This document shows positions 24,546 to 31,130 of a DNA stretch of 33,585 bases, one piece after another. The position numbers and the translations under genes are program-made. The stretch spans positions 1 through 33,585 of the forward strand of contig NZ_JFHC01000077.1 of NCBI RefSeq assembly GCF_000698595.1, in the 5' to 3' direction. The DNA comes from Caballeronia glathei (GTDB taxonomy: Bacteria > Pseudomonadota > Gammaproteobacteria > Burkholderiales > Burkholderiaceae). The notes beneath the pieces were generated by a model, which saw only the letters and a list, made by a program, of their open reading frames with translations, was not told where the DNA came from and did not search any database. Position 1 is the stretch's first letter. Each line of letters starts with the position of its first letter.

Positions 24546-25273
24546 CGTGAATCCTTCGGTGTTTCGGTTTTTTGCGCGGCATCGTCGCGCGGCGGCAGGA
24601 AATCGGCGAATTCGCGCTTTTGCAGCTTGCCGGACGCGAGATCGTCGAAAAGCTGGCGCGAACGCCCGCGCAGATACGGCGCCATCACCGAAATGATGTG
24701 CAGGCTCGCCTGATGCAACTCCGCGCGGATCGCTTCCTGATCATTGTATTTGCGCGGGTTCATCACGTACTGGTATGACAGCCAGTAGGTCGCGATCACG
24801 CCGATGTTGGTCGCGATCACCTTGATCTCCTCGGGCGTCGCAACCATTTCCTGGTCGGCGACGAGCGCCTCGCACAACTGGCTCGCGAAGTGCACCTTGT
24901 GCGTGATGATCTGCTTGAAGTGCGTCTCCAGCGTGCGGTTGCGCGCGAGCAGGTCGTTCAGGTCGCGGTAGAGGAAGCGGTATGTCCAGAGGAAATCGGC
25001 CATGTACTGCAGGTACGACCACATTTCGTCGATGGTCGGGCGGTGGTCGTCGGGAAAGCGCAGCCGCTTTTCGATCTGCTGCTCGAACTGCGCGAAGATG
25101 CTGTTGATGATGTCGTCTTTGTTGCGGAAATGGTAGTACAGATTGCCTGGACTGATTTCCATCTCTTCGGCGATCGTCGTCGTCGTGACATTCGGTTCGC
25201 CGATATCGTTGAACAGTTTCAGAGACAGCTCGAGAATCCGTTCGCGGGTGCGGCGGGGAGGTTTGGCTTCCAT
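24542..25273 (-). CDS. TetR family transcriptional regulator
   Basis: A dimeric repressor of 243 residues. The N-terminal helix-turn-helix runs at about 10-55: RTRERILELSLKLFNDIG, TTTTIAEEMEISPGNLYYHFRNKDD. A long C-terminal ligand domain of about 185 residues follows. The ATG at 25273 gives the usual distance to the HTH; one at 25303 would add ten residues. A TATAAT -10 at 25362-25367 (read on -) lies upstream. The coupled LOG gene and the nearby SDR are its likely local targets; the effector is unknown. Confidence 0.92.
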   Translation of the reverse strand: MEAKPPRRTRERILELSLKLFNDIGEPNVTTTTIAEEMEISPGNLYYHFRNKDDIINSIFAQFEQQIEKRLRFPDDHRPTIDEMWSYLQYMADFLWTYRFLYRDLNDLLARNRTLETHFKQIITHKVHFASQLCEALVADQEMVATPEEIKVIATNIGVIATYWLSYQYVMNPRKYNDQEAIRAELHQASLHIISVMAPYLRGRSRQLFDDLASGKLQKREFADFLPPRDDAAQKTETPKDSR

Positions 25274-25361
25274 GTCGTCCGGACCTGGTTGTCCGGGCCG
25301 CATCGCCGCGTGATAAGCGTCGCGTGCCCGGATCGGTTGCTGTTTTTGAGAATGTCGGACG

Positions 25362-25367
25362 ATTATA
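25362..25367 (-). promoter_or_regulatory. -10 box of the TetR-LOG-SDR transcript, with possible operator
   Basis: TATAAT on the - strand lies 89 bp before the TetR start. The surrounding GGACGA (25357-25362) and TCGTTC (25374-25379) form an imperfect inverted repeat spanning the -10, a plausible autoregulatory operator. The -35 is weak. The operator is a guess. Confidence 0.4.
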
Positions 25368-25420
25368 AACCGGTCGTTCGGCCGTCCGGCCGCGGGCTCC
25401 TCCGCGCGATGCCGGACCCT

Positions 25421-25930
25421 TTATGAGATGCGCGCGAGCCAGTGCCAGACGAGCGGTCCGACGATCAGCGCCCACGTCAGCACGCACACGGCGAGCGCGA
25501 CCATCACGGCGGCGCTGCCGAAATCCTTCGCGCGCTTGGAGAGTTCGTGGCGCTCGAGCGAAATGCGGTCGATGGCGGCTTCGACGCTCGAATTCAGCAG
25601 CTCGACGATCAGCACGAGCAGCACGGACGCGAAGAGCGCCGCGCGCTCGACCGGCGTGACCGGCACGGCGATCCCGCACGGCACGAGGATCGCGGCGAGC
25701 GTCAGTTCCTGGCGAAACGCGCTTTCCTCGCGGATCGCGACGCGAAAGCCGTTGAGCGAGTTCTTCATCGCGTGCCAGGCGCGCGTGACCCCCCGATTGC
25801 CCTTGTAGGGATTGAACGGCAGCGGCGCGAGCGGGTCGTCGGGGGAGAGCGGCTCCGCGCGCTGCGGGCCGCTCACCGGATCGTCGCGCTCGTCGGCGTC
25901 GTCGGGGTCGTCATTGAAGGGATCGCGCAT
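25421..25930 (-). CDS. dgkA: Diacylglycerol kinase (prokaryotic DgkA type)
   Basis: An integral membrane kinase that phosphorylates diacylglycerol to phosphatidic acid with ATP. The protein has 169 residues. The last 120 match the DgkA family (E. coli 122 residues) with three membrane helices. The active-site segment is VELLNSSVEAAIDRI, with E110, N113 and the likely catalytic base E117, followed by HELSKRAKDFGSAAV. The first 45 residues are an acidic, Pro-rich extension absent from E. coli. The frame is also open up to an ATG at 26164 that overlaps the glycosyltransferase stop. With the upstream glycosyltransferase and PlcP-like genes it fits a lipid-remodelling set, where it would recycle diacylglycerol. 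Confidence 0.9.
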   Translation of the reverse strand: MRDPFNDDPDDADERDDPVSGPQRAEPLSPDDPLAPLPFNPYKGNRGVTRAWHAMKNSLNGFRVAIREESAFRQELTLAAILVPCGIAVPVTPVERAALFASVLLVLIVELLNSSVEAAIDRISLERHELSKRAKDFGSAAVMVALAVCVLTWALIVGPLVWHWLARIS

Positions 25931-25987
25931 GGCGCCGATGTTAGCGCGGCCGGCGCGTTGCCGTTCGCTTCCGGCGCTTTGCCGTTC

Positions 25988-26009
25988 GCCCCCGGCTCGG
26001 GCCGGGGGC
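25988..26009 (-). other. 9-bp GC-rich stem-loop between glycosyltransferase and dgkA genes
   Basis: GCCCCCGGC (25988-25996) and GCCGGGGGC (26001-26009) pair perfectly around TCGG. Just beyond lie two tandem 21-nt units (25950-25970 and 25971-25991) that agree at 18 positions. No U tract follows, so a plain terminator is unlikely. It may lower dgkA expression or be part of a coding extension of dgkA. Confidence 0.5.
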
Positions 26010-26160
26010 GTGCCGCGCTCGGGCGCCGCTCCGTCGCCGGCCGGGCGGTCGTCGTGCGCCGGGGCGCGAGGGCGCACATCCCGGAGGTCTTGCGCGTCCG
26101 CCGGGGCAGCCGTGCCGCGGCTCGCCGCGCCGCCTTGCGCGCCCGCCGGCGCGCGCCTCG

Positions 26161-27192
26161 TCATGCGGTCGCCCGCGTCTGGCTCGCCTCGCGCGTGCCG
26201 AGCGGCTTCAGATGGGACGCGAATTGCTCTGACGCCGCGCGCCACGAGAAGCGCTCGGCCCACGCGCGCGCGTCGGCGCGTTCGATCTTGAGCGCCTCCA
26301 GGCACGCCTCGCGCAGGTCCTCGTTGAGCGCGCCGGGGCCCTCCGTGCCGAGCACGTCGATCGGGCCCGTCACCGGATAGGCGGCGACGGGCGTGCCGCA
26401 CGCCATCGCTTCGAGCAGCACGAGGCCGAACGTGTCGGTTCGGCTCGGGAACACGAACACGTCGGCGGCGGCGTAGACCTTGGCAAGCTCCGGCTGCGAC
26501 AGCACGCCCAGATAATTGACGTTCGTGTAGCGCGACTTGAGTTCGGCGAGCGCCGGGCCTTCGCCCGCCACCCACTTCGAGCCGGGCAGATCGAGCTTCA
26601 GGAACGCCTCGACGTTCTTCTCGACCGCCACGCGCCCGACGTACAGGAAGATCGGCCGCGCGGTGTTCAGCACTTTCGAGTCCATCGGCTGGAAGATGTC
26701 GAGATCGACGCCGCGCGTCCACAGCACGACGTTGGTGAAGCCGTGCTGTTCGAGATCGCTCTTGACGACGGGCGTCGGCGCCATCACCGCCTGCGAGGGC
26801 CCGTGGAACCAGTGCAGGAACTTGTACGTCAGGTGGACCGGAATGCGAAAGCGCGCGTTGACGTATTCCGGAAAACGCGTGTGGTACGCGGTCGTGAACG
26901 GCAGCTTGTGGCGTATCGCGTAGGCGCGCGCGGCCATGCCGAGCGGGCCCTCGGTCGCGATATGGAGTGCGTCGGGCGCATATTCGTCGATGCGCCGCGC
27001 GACGCGCCGCCGCGGCAGCAGCGAAAGACGGATCTCAGGATAGGTCGGGCAGGGGATGGTGCTGAATTCGAGCGGCGTGAGCAGCTCCACGCGATGCCCG
27101 AGCGCCGTGAGTTCGCGCGACGTGTTCTTCAGCGTGCGGACGACGCCGTTGACCTGCGGTTCCCATGCATCGGTGACGATCATGATCTTCAT
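26161..27192 (-). CDS. GT4-family glycosyltransferase, probable diacylglycerol glycosyltransferase (Agt-like)
   Basis: A retaining glycosyltransferase of 343 residues with two Rossmann domains, cytoplasmic or membrane-associated. The N-terminus MKIMIVTDAWEPQVNGVVRTL and the donor-site region PSRTDTFGLVLLEAMACGTPVAAY are typical of the MgtA/SqdX/Agt branch of GT4. E261 is the second Glu of the EX7E motif and D253 replaces the first. GRVAVEKN (186-193) is the usual nucleotide-sugar Arg/Lys pair. It lies between a PlcP-like phosphatase and DgkA; the same pair (plcP-agt) makes glycolipids under phosphate starvation in other proteobacteria. The lipid acceptor and sugar are inferred from context, not seen. 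No strong ribosome binding site is visible. Confidence 0.85.
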   Translation of the reverse strand: MKIMIVTDAWEPQVNGVVRTLKNTSRELTALGHRVELLTPLEFSTIPCPTYPEIRLSLLPRRRVARRIDEYAPDALHIATEGPLGMAARAYAIRHKLPFTTAYHTRFPEYVNARFRIPVHLTYKFLHWFHGPSQAVMAPTPVVKSDLEQHGFTNVVLWTRGVDLDIFQPMDSKVLNTARPIFLYVGRVAVEKNVEAFLKLDLPGSKWVAGEGPALAELKSRYTNVNYLGVLSQPELAKVYAAADVFVFPSRTDTFGLVLLEAMACGTPVAAYPVTGPIDVLGTEGPGALNEDLREACLEALKIERADARAWAERFSWRAASEQFASHLKPLGTREASQTRATA

Positions 27193-27346
27193 CGGAATTG
27201 GCCCGGTGGATGAAGGTTGAATGACGTGGGGCGGCGCCTGCCCCGCCCTTTTCGGTGGTCTTCGCGGTGCTTCTCTCAGTGCCTCTCTTCGCTCGCCGCT
27301 GGGCTGCCCGGCTGTTCTTTCGTGCCGTGCGCCTGGCCTGATTGCG

Positions 27347-28288
27347 TCACGCGGCCGCGCGGTCTCTCGTCGCGCGCATCTCCGGCGAGCGCATGACCGT
27401 CCAGTAGACGACTTTCAGCTCGCCGTCGAGCGTCTCGACGAGCGCCGACAGGCTTTCGACCCAGTCGCCGTCGTTGCAGTACAGAATGCCGTCGATGTCG
27501 CGGATCTCCGCCTTGTGGATGTGCCCGCAGACGACGCCGTCGCAGCCGCGCCGGCGGGCTTCGTCGGTCATCACGCGCTCGAATTGCGAGATGAAGTTGA
27601 CCGCGTTCTTGACCTGGTGCTTGAGGTACTGCGAGAGCGACCAGTAGTTCAGGCCGAGCCGCGTGCGCGCGCGGTTGAACCAGCGGTTGAGCAGCAGAAT
27701 CAGCGTGTAGAGCGTGTCGCCGAGGTAGGCGAGCCACTTGGCGTGCTGGATCACGCCGTCGAAGAGATCGCCGTGCACGATCCACAGCCGCTTGCCCGTG
27801 AGCGTCGTGTGGAACGCTTCGCCGCGCACGTGGATGTCGCCGAACGCGAGGTCGCAGAACTGGCGCGCGGCTTCGTCGTGATTGCCGGGAATGTAGACGA
27901 CCTGCGTGCCTTTCCTCGCCTTGCGCAGGATTTTCTGCACGACGTCGTTGTGCGCCTGCGGCCAGAACCAGCCCTTGCGAAGCTGCCACCCGTCGATGAT
28001 GTCGCCGACGAGGTACAGGTATTCGGAGTCGTTATGGCGCAAGAAATCGAGCAGGTAAGGCGCCTGGCAGCCGCCGGAGCCCAGGTGAATGTCGGACAGC
28101 CAGATGGTGCGGTAGCGGTGGGGCGCGTCGTCCGGATCGGACTCGTGCGCGGGTTCGTGGCCGTGGGCGTCGAGGCGTTCCTGCGGCAAGGCTGGCAAGT
28201 CTGCTCGGGAGTCGGGCCTGAACGCGACCGGATCGACACTGAGATCCGGCTGGCGCAGTCGGAAGGTCGCGGACGATTTGGATGCCAT
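27347..28288 (-). CDS. PlcP-like metallophosphatase (UDP-2,3-diacylglucosamine diphosphatase superfamily)
   Basis: A two-metal calcineurin-type phosphatase of 313 residues. The motifs are complete: SDIHLG (65-70), GDIIDG with D96, GNHDE (135-139), HGD (172-174) and GHIH (255-258). From memory it resembles Sinorhizobium meliloti PlcP, a phospholipase C that releases diacylglycerol from phospholipids under phosphate starvation. LpxH-like activity in lipid A synthesis is the alternative label. The next gene encodes a GT4 glycosyltransferase and then DgkA, and a Pho-box-like site lies 46 bp upstream of the ATG, both favouring PlcP. An ATG at 28327 would add 13 residues but lies almost on the Pho box. 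Confidence 0.88.
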   Translation of the reverse strand: MASKSSATFRLRQPDLSVDPVAFRPDSRADLPALPQERLDAHGHEPAHESDPDDAPHRYRTIWLSDIHLGSGGCQAPYLLDFLRHNDSEYLYLVGDIIDGWQLRKGWFWPQAHNDVVQKILRKARKGTQVVYIPGNHDEAARQFCDLAFGDIHVRGEAFHTTLTGKRLWIVHGDLFDGVIQHAKWLAYLGDTLYTLILLLNRWFNRARTRLGLNYWSLSQYLKHQVKNAVNFISQFERVMTDEARRRGCDGVVCGHIHKAEIRDIDGILYCNDGDWVESLSALVETLDGELKVVYWTVMRSPEMRATRDRAAA

Positions 28289-28333
28289 AGGCTCGCGCGT
28301 CGGGTTGCAGTAAGCGCATTGCGCCATGCGGTC

Positions 28334-28351
28334 ATGACGGAGCCGTGACAG
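28334..28351 (-). promoter_or_regulatory. Candidate PhoB box upstream of the PlcP-like gene
   Basis: On the - strand the site reads CTGTCAC-GGCT-CCGTCAT: two 7-bp direct half-sites with a 4-bp spacer, the architecture of the Pho box (CTGTCAT-N4-CTGTCAT). Twelve of fourteen half-site bases agree. It lies in the 93-bp gap between the RDD gene and the PlcP-like start at 28288. A good -10 downstream is not obvious. The spacer is less AT-rich than in E. coli. Confidence 0.65.
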
Positions 28352-28381
28352 TCACGAGAAGTTCTTATTACGGGGCTTTCA

Positions 28382-28903
28382 TCAGACGGCTTTTTGCACC
28401 GCGACGATACGCGTTCCCGCGATGCGGTCGTGCAGGAACTGCCGCGCCGGATCGAGCCACACGGCGGTGGCCCAGAGGGTCACCCAGACGGCGAGCACGA
28501 CGAGCGTCTGCGGCACGGCGAGGGCGAAGAGGGGATGCAGCGCGAGCGGCGGCAGGAACCACAGCCACGCGAGCACGTAGCGCAACAGCGCCCGGGCCGG
28601 CTTGACGGGGGCGCCGCGGGCGTCGACCACCTTCAGGCGCCAGGTCTTCATCGGCAGCGTCTGGCCGCCGTGCGTCCAGAACCAGACGAAATAGGCCGCG
28701 AGCACGAGGCCGATCCACGTCATCAGCAGGTTGTGGTGCGTGAGGCCGTTGCGCTGCTGGGTCAGCGTGCTGAAGAGGTAGCCCGCCATGAAGACGATGC
28801 CGAAGAGGATCACGCCTTCGTAGACCATCGTCGCGAGCCGGCGGCGCAGCGCGGGGGCGCGCATCGGCGGGACCGGGAACGGGGCGGCCTGCGGCGCTGG
28901 CAT
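28382..28903 (-). CDS. RDD family membrane protein
   Basis: A small membrane protein of 173 residues. RRRLATMVYEGVILFGIVF begins the first helix with the conserved Arg, a second span runs LLMTWIGLVLAAYFVWFW, and the C-terminus has the conserved HDRIAGTRIV that gives RDD its last D. The family function is poorly known (ion exchange in some members). It follows DUF3106 by 5 bp; a GTG at 28912 overlapping the DUF3106 stop (GTGA) is an alternative start adding three residues. It is the last gene of the sigma-factor operon. Confidence 0.9.
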   Translation of the reverse strand: MPAPQAAPFPVPPMRAPALRRRLATMVYEGVILFGIVFMAGYLFSTLTQQRNGLTHHNLLMTWIGLVLAAYFVWFWTHGGQTLPMKTWRLKVVDARGAPVKPARALLRYVLAWLWFLPPLALHPLFALAVPQTLVVLAVWVTLWATAVWLDPARQFLHDRIAGTRIVAVQKAV

Positions 28904-28908
28904 GCCGC

Positions 28909-29694
28909 TCACGAGCCGTTGAATACGGAAGGCGCCTGCGACGGCGACACCGGAATCGGCGTCGCGGGGACGATGCTCGCGGCGTTGGGGATGGGCGGGG
29001 TCATCGGCTGGGAGCCGGGCTGTCCCGCGGCCGCACCGCCGGGCAGGCCCGACGCGGCCGGGAGGTGTTCCGCGCCGTCGGGCGCGTGCCCCTGCTCGCG
29101 CGCCGCGACGAGGCGATTGATGTCCTTGACTTCGGTCTTGCCGGTCGGCGGCGCGCTCACGACGGTCGGGCGCCGCGTGCGCTCGCTCGCGGCGAGCTTT
29201 TTCTTCTGCTCCTCGGAGAGCTTCTGGTAGGCGTCCCACGCGCGCTCGCGCTTCTCCACGGGCACCGACTTGGACACCTGATAGTTCTCGCGCGCCACCT
29301 TGCGCTGGTCGGGCGTCATGCGGGTCCATTCGGCCATGCGCTGATGAAGCCTTTTTTGCGCTTCAGGCGACATCTTGTGATAACGCGACGCGATCTTCAG
29401 CCATTTCTGCTTGCGCTCCTCGCTGAAGCGGTCCCATTGCGTGGCGAACGGCGCGAGCGCGGCGCGCTGCGCATCTGTCAGACGGCTCCAGGAGAGCGGG
29501 CTCGCGGACGACAGGCCGGCCAGCGGCAACAGGCTTTCGCCGGCGTTCGCGCTCGCACTCGCGCCGCCGGGTGCGGCGGCGGCGGGGCGCGTGGCGGCTG
29601 CGGGCGAATAAAAGCGCGGATACGTCGCGGCGAACGCGACCAGTCCCGCAATCGCGCATCCGAAAACAATCGCGAGACCGCGCTTGTAACTCAC
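28909..29694 (-). CDS. DUF3106 family protein
   Basis: A 261-residue protein with an N-terminal membrane anchor or signal (about 5-25, GLAIVFGCAIAGLVAFAATY). A charged helical region at about 65-175 carries repeated motifs (LTDAQRAALAPFATQWD, MSPEAQKRLHQRMAEWTRMTPDQRKVA, LSEEQKKKLAA), the DUF3106 pattern. A low-complexity Pro/Ala-rich tail follows. It is probably periplasmic. The family function is unknown. It is co-directional with the ECF sigma factor and DUF3619, suggesting an envelope-related operon. Confidence 0.9.
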   Translation of the reverse strand: MSYKRGLAIVFGCAIAGLVAFAATYPRFYSPAAATRPAAAAPGGASASANAGESLLPLAGLSSASPLSWSRLTDAQRAALAPFATQWDRFSEERKQKWLKIASRYHKMSPEAQKRLHQRMAEWTRMTPDQRKVARENYQVSKSVPVEKRERAWDAYQKLSEEQKKKLAASERTRRPTVVSAPPTGKTEVKDINRLVAAREQGHAPDGAEHLPAASGLPGGAAAGQPGSQPMTPPIPNAASIVPATPIPVSPSQAPSVFNGS

Positions 29695-29712
29695 CCGAGA
29701 GCTCCTGCTGTT

Positions 29713-30171
29713 TTAGTGATTGCGCGTCAGGTACGCGTTGAAGCCGTGATCGAGGTAGGCGTCGAGCGGCAGATTGTCGCTCAGCATGGCGGCGTCGATG
29801 TCGGCGAGTTCGGCCGTGCGCTGCTGGTCTTCCCAGTAGGCGATGCCGGCGAGGCCGATCACGAGCGCGAGCAGAGGCCAGGCGAGCCCGAGCCGGCCGA
29901 ACCGGCTGAAGAGGCCGAAGCGCGCGCGCGTTTCGCGGGTTTCGCGCGTGTCGGGCGAACCCGCGTGCGCGGCCGGCGCACCCGCGAAGGCGGGCGTGAA
30001 CGCGTGCGCGGCCACCGGCACCTTTTCGGGCTTCTTGCGCGCGAGCGCGGCGCGGCGGGCGGCGGCGAGCTTGTCGACGGCGCCCGCCGGCATATTCGAC
30101 GTATTTTCTTCGAGCGCGCGAACGACTTTCAGCGCGAACTCGTTTTCCTTCGATTCGAGAGCGGAGCTCAT
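29713..30171 (-). CDS. DUF3619 family protein, possible anti-sigma factor
   Basis: A single-span membrane protein of 152 residues. The cytoplasmic N-terminus (about 1-92) contains an Ala-rich helical part, one membrane helix lies at about 95-113 (GLAWPLLALVIGLAGIAYW), and a short C-terminus ends in the family motif DIDAAMLSDNLPLDAYLDHGFNAYL. Its ATG overlaps the stop of the ECF sigma gene (ATGA). A one-span protein coupled to a sigma factor is the classic layout of an anti-sigma factor, but no ZAS or HxxxCxxC motif is present, so this is inference from position. Confidence 0.88.
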   Translation of the reverse strand: MSSALESKENEFALKVVRALEENTSNMPAGAVDKLAAARRAALARKKPEKVPVAAHAFTPAFAGAPAAHAGSPDTRETRETRARFGLFSRFGRLGLAWPLLALVIGLAGIAYWEDQQRTAELADIDAAMLSDNLPLDAYLDHGFNAYLTRNH

Positions 30172-30731
30172 AGCGTGATCCCTTTCGCCTTCAGCGCGTG
30201 TGCCAGAGCGTGCGTCGCCCGCGAGCAATGCGTCTTGACGCTGCCCTCGGAGCAGCCCATTGCAGCGGCGGTCTCGGCGACATCCATGTCTTCCCAGTAA
30301 CGCATGAGAAAGGCTTCCCGTTGACGTGTCGGCAATTTCTGGATTTCGGCGTCGATCAGGTTGAGCACCTGTTCGCGCTCGAGCTTGTTCTCGCTGCTCT
30401 CCGCGCCGACGGAACCTTCTTCGGATTCGAACGTTTCGAGGGGGTCGAATTCGTCGTCGTCGGCATTGCCGAAGGACGAGAAAAGGCTCACCCACGTATT
30501 GCGCACCTTCTGGCGACGAAAGTAGTCGTGCGTCGCATTCTGGAGGATACGCTGAAAGAGGAGCGGCAGTTCGGCAGAAGGGCGATCGCCGTACTTTTCG
30601 GCGAGCTTGATCATCGCATCCTGAACGATGTCGAGCGCCGCGTCGTCGTCGCGCACGGTGTAGACCGTCTGCTTGAACGCGCGTCTTTCGACGCCCGCCA
30701 GAAAATCGGCGAGTTCCTTGTCTGATGCCAT
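30168..30731 (-). CDS. ECF-type RNA polymerase sigma factor
   Basis: A 187-residue sigma-70 family protein with only regions 2 and 4. Region 2 spans about 10-75 (DDDAALDIVQDAMIKLAEKYGDRP, FQRILQNATHDYFRRQKVR). An acidic linker (NADDDEFDPLETFESEEGSVGAESSE) follows, then region 4 at about 125-180 (LPTRQREAFLMRYWEDMDVAETAAAMGCSEGSVKTH). The regulon is unknown. It heads an operon with DUF3619, DUF3106 and RDD, an order I recall as conserved in Burkholderiaceae, and is divergent from ilvI. A candidate promoter lies at 30777-30804. Confidence 0.92.
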   Translation of the reverse strand: MASDKELADFLAGVERRAFKQTVYTVRDDDAALDIVQDAMIKLAEKYGDRPSAELPLLFQRILQNATHDYFRRQKVRNTWVSLFSSFGNADDDEFDPLETFESEEGSVGAESSENKLEREQVLNLIDAEIQKLPTRQREAFLMRYWEDMDVAETAAAMGCSEGSVKTHCSRATHALAHALKAKGITL

Positions 30732-30776
30732 CCGTGGGAGCCGGCGCAGCGAAAGTGCGTCGAAAGGGTTCGTGAG

Positions 30777-30804
30777 ATTTTAAGAAACCTGCGGATGCTA
30801 GCAA
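30777..30804 (-). promoter_or_regulatory. Candidate sigma-70 promoter of the ECF sigma operon
   Basis: On the - strand TTGCTA (30804-30799) and TAAAAT (30782-30777) are separated by 16 nt. Matches to the consensus are 4 of 6 and 5 of 6. The predicted RNA start at about 30770 leaves a leader of about 39 nt to the ATG. Confidence 0.55.
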
Positions 30805-30953
30805 ACTTTTGCGCGCACCGGTAAGAACGCGGTGCTTTGATTTTTCGGCCTCTTTTCTTCATACCAGCCAGAAACGGCGGTAGATGGCGGGTATATGGCC
30901 GTCCGCAAATGGTATCCGGCGCGGGTTTCGACCGGGCGTCGGCAACTTTTTGC

Positions 30954-30982
30954 TTGACCGCTGTCACGCTCCGGGCTATCTT
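30954..30982 (+). promoter_or_regulatory. Candidate sigma-70 promoter of the ilvIHC operon
   Basis: TTGACC at 30954-30959 and TATCTT at 30977-30982 are separated by the optimal 17 nt, with 5 of 6 and 4 of 6 consensus matches. The predicted RNA start at about 30989 gives a leader of about 142 nt before ilvI. Confidence 0.6.
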
Positions 30983-31130
30983 TTCCGACTCGCATCATAA
31001 AGTGAATGTCTAATTTGAGGCGAGCCCAAGAAGCACGCCTGTCAAACCAAGACGCGCCGCTTGAACCCGAGCCACAAGCCCGGCAGAGAGCACCCGATCA
31101 ATTTTTTGCCGAAAATTCGAAAGGTGATGA

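Larger units (their letters stand above)
30732..31130. other. Divergent regulatory region between sigma factor and ilvI genes
   Basis: These 399 bp hold the two divergent promoters annotated separately and an ilvI leader of about 140 nt. A frame of 42 codons (31006-31134) overlaps the ilvI start but has low G/C at third positions and no good ribosome binding site, so it is not called a gene. The region is visibly richer in A/T than the coding flanks. No attenuator with a U-tract terminator was seen. Confidence 0.6.

Noticed and set aside
31006..31130. Branched-chain amino acid attenuator
   Set aside because: The leader frame lacks runs of Ile, Val or Leu codons and no hairpin followed by a U tract was found.
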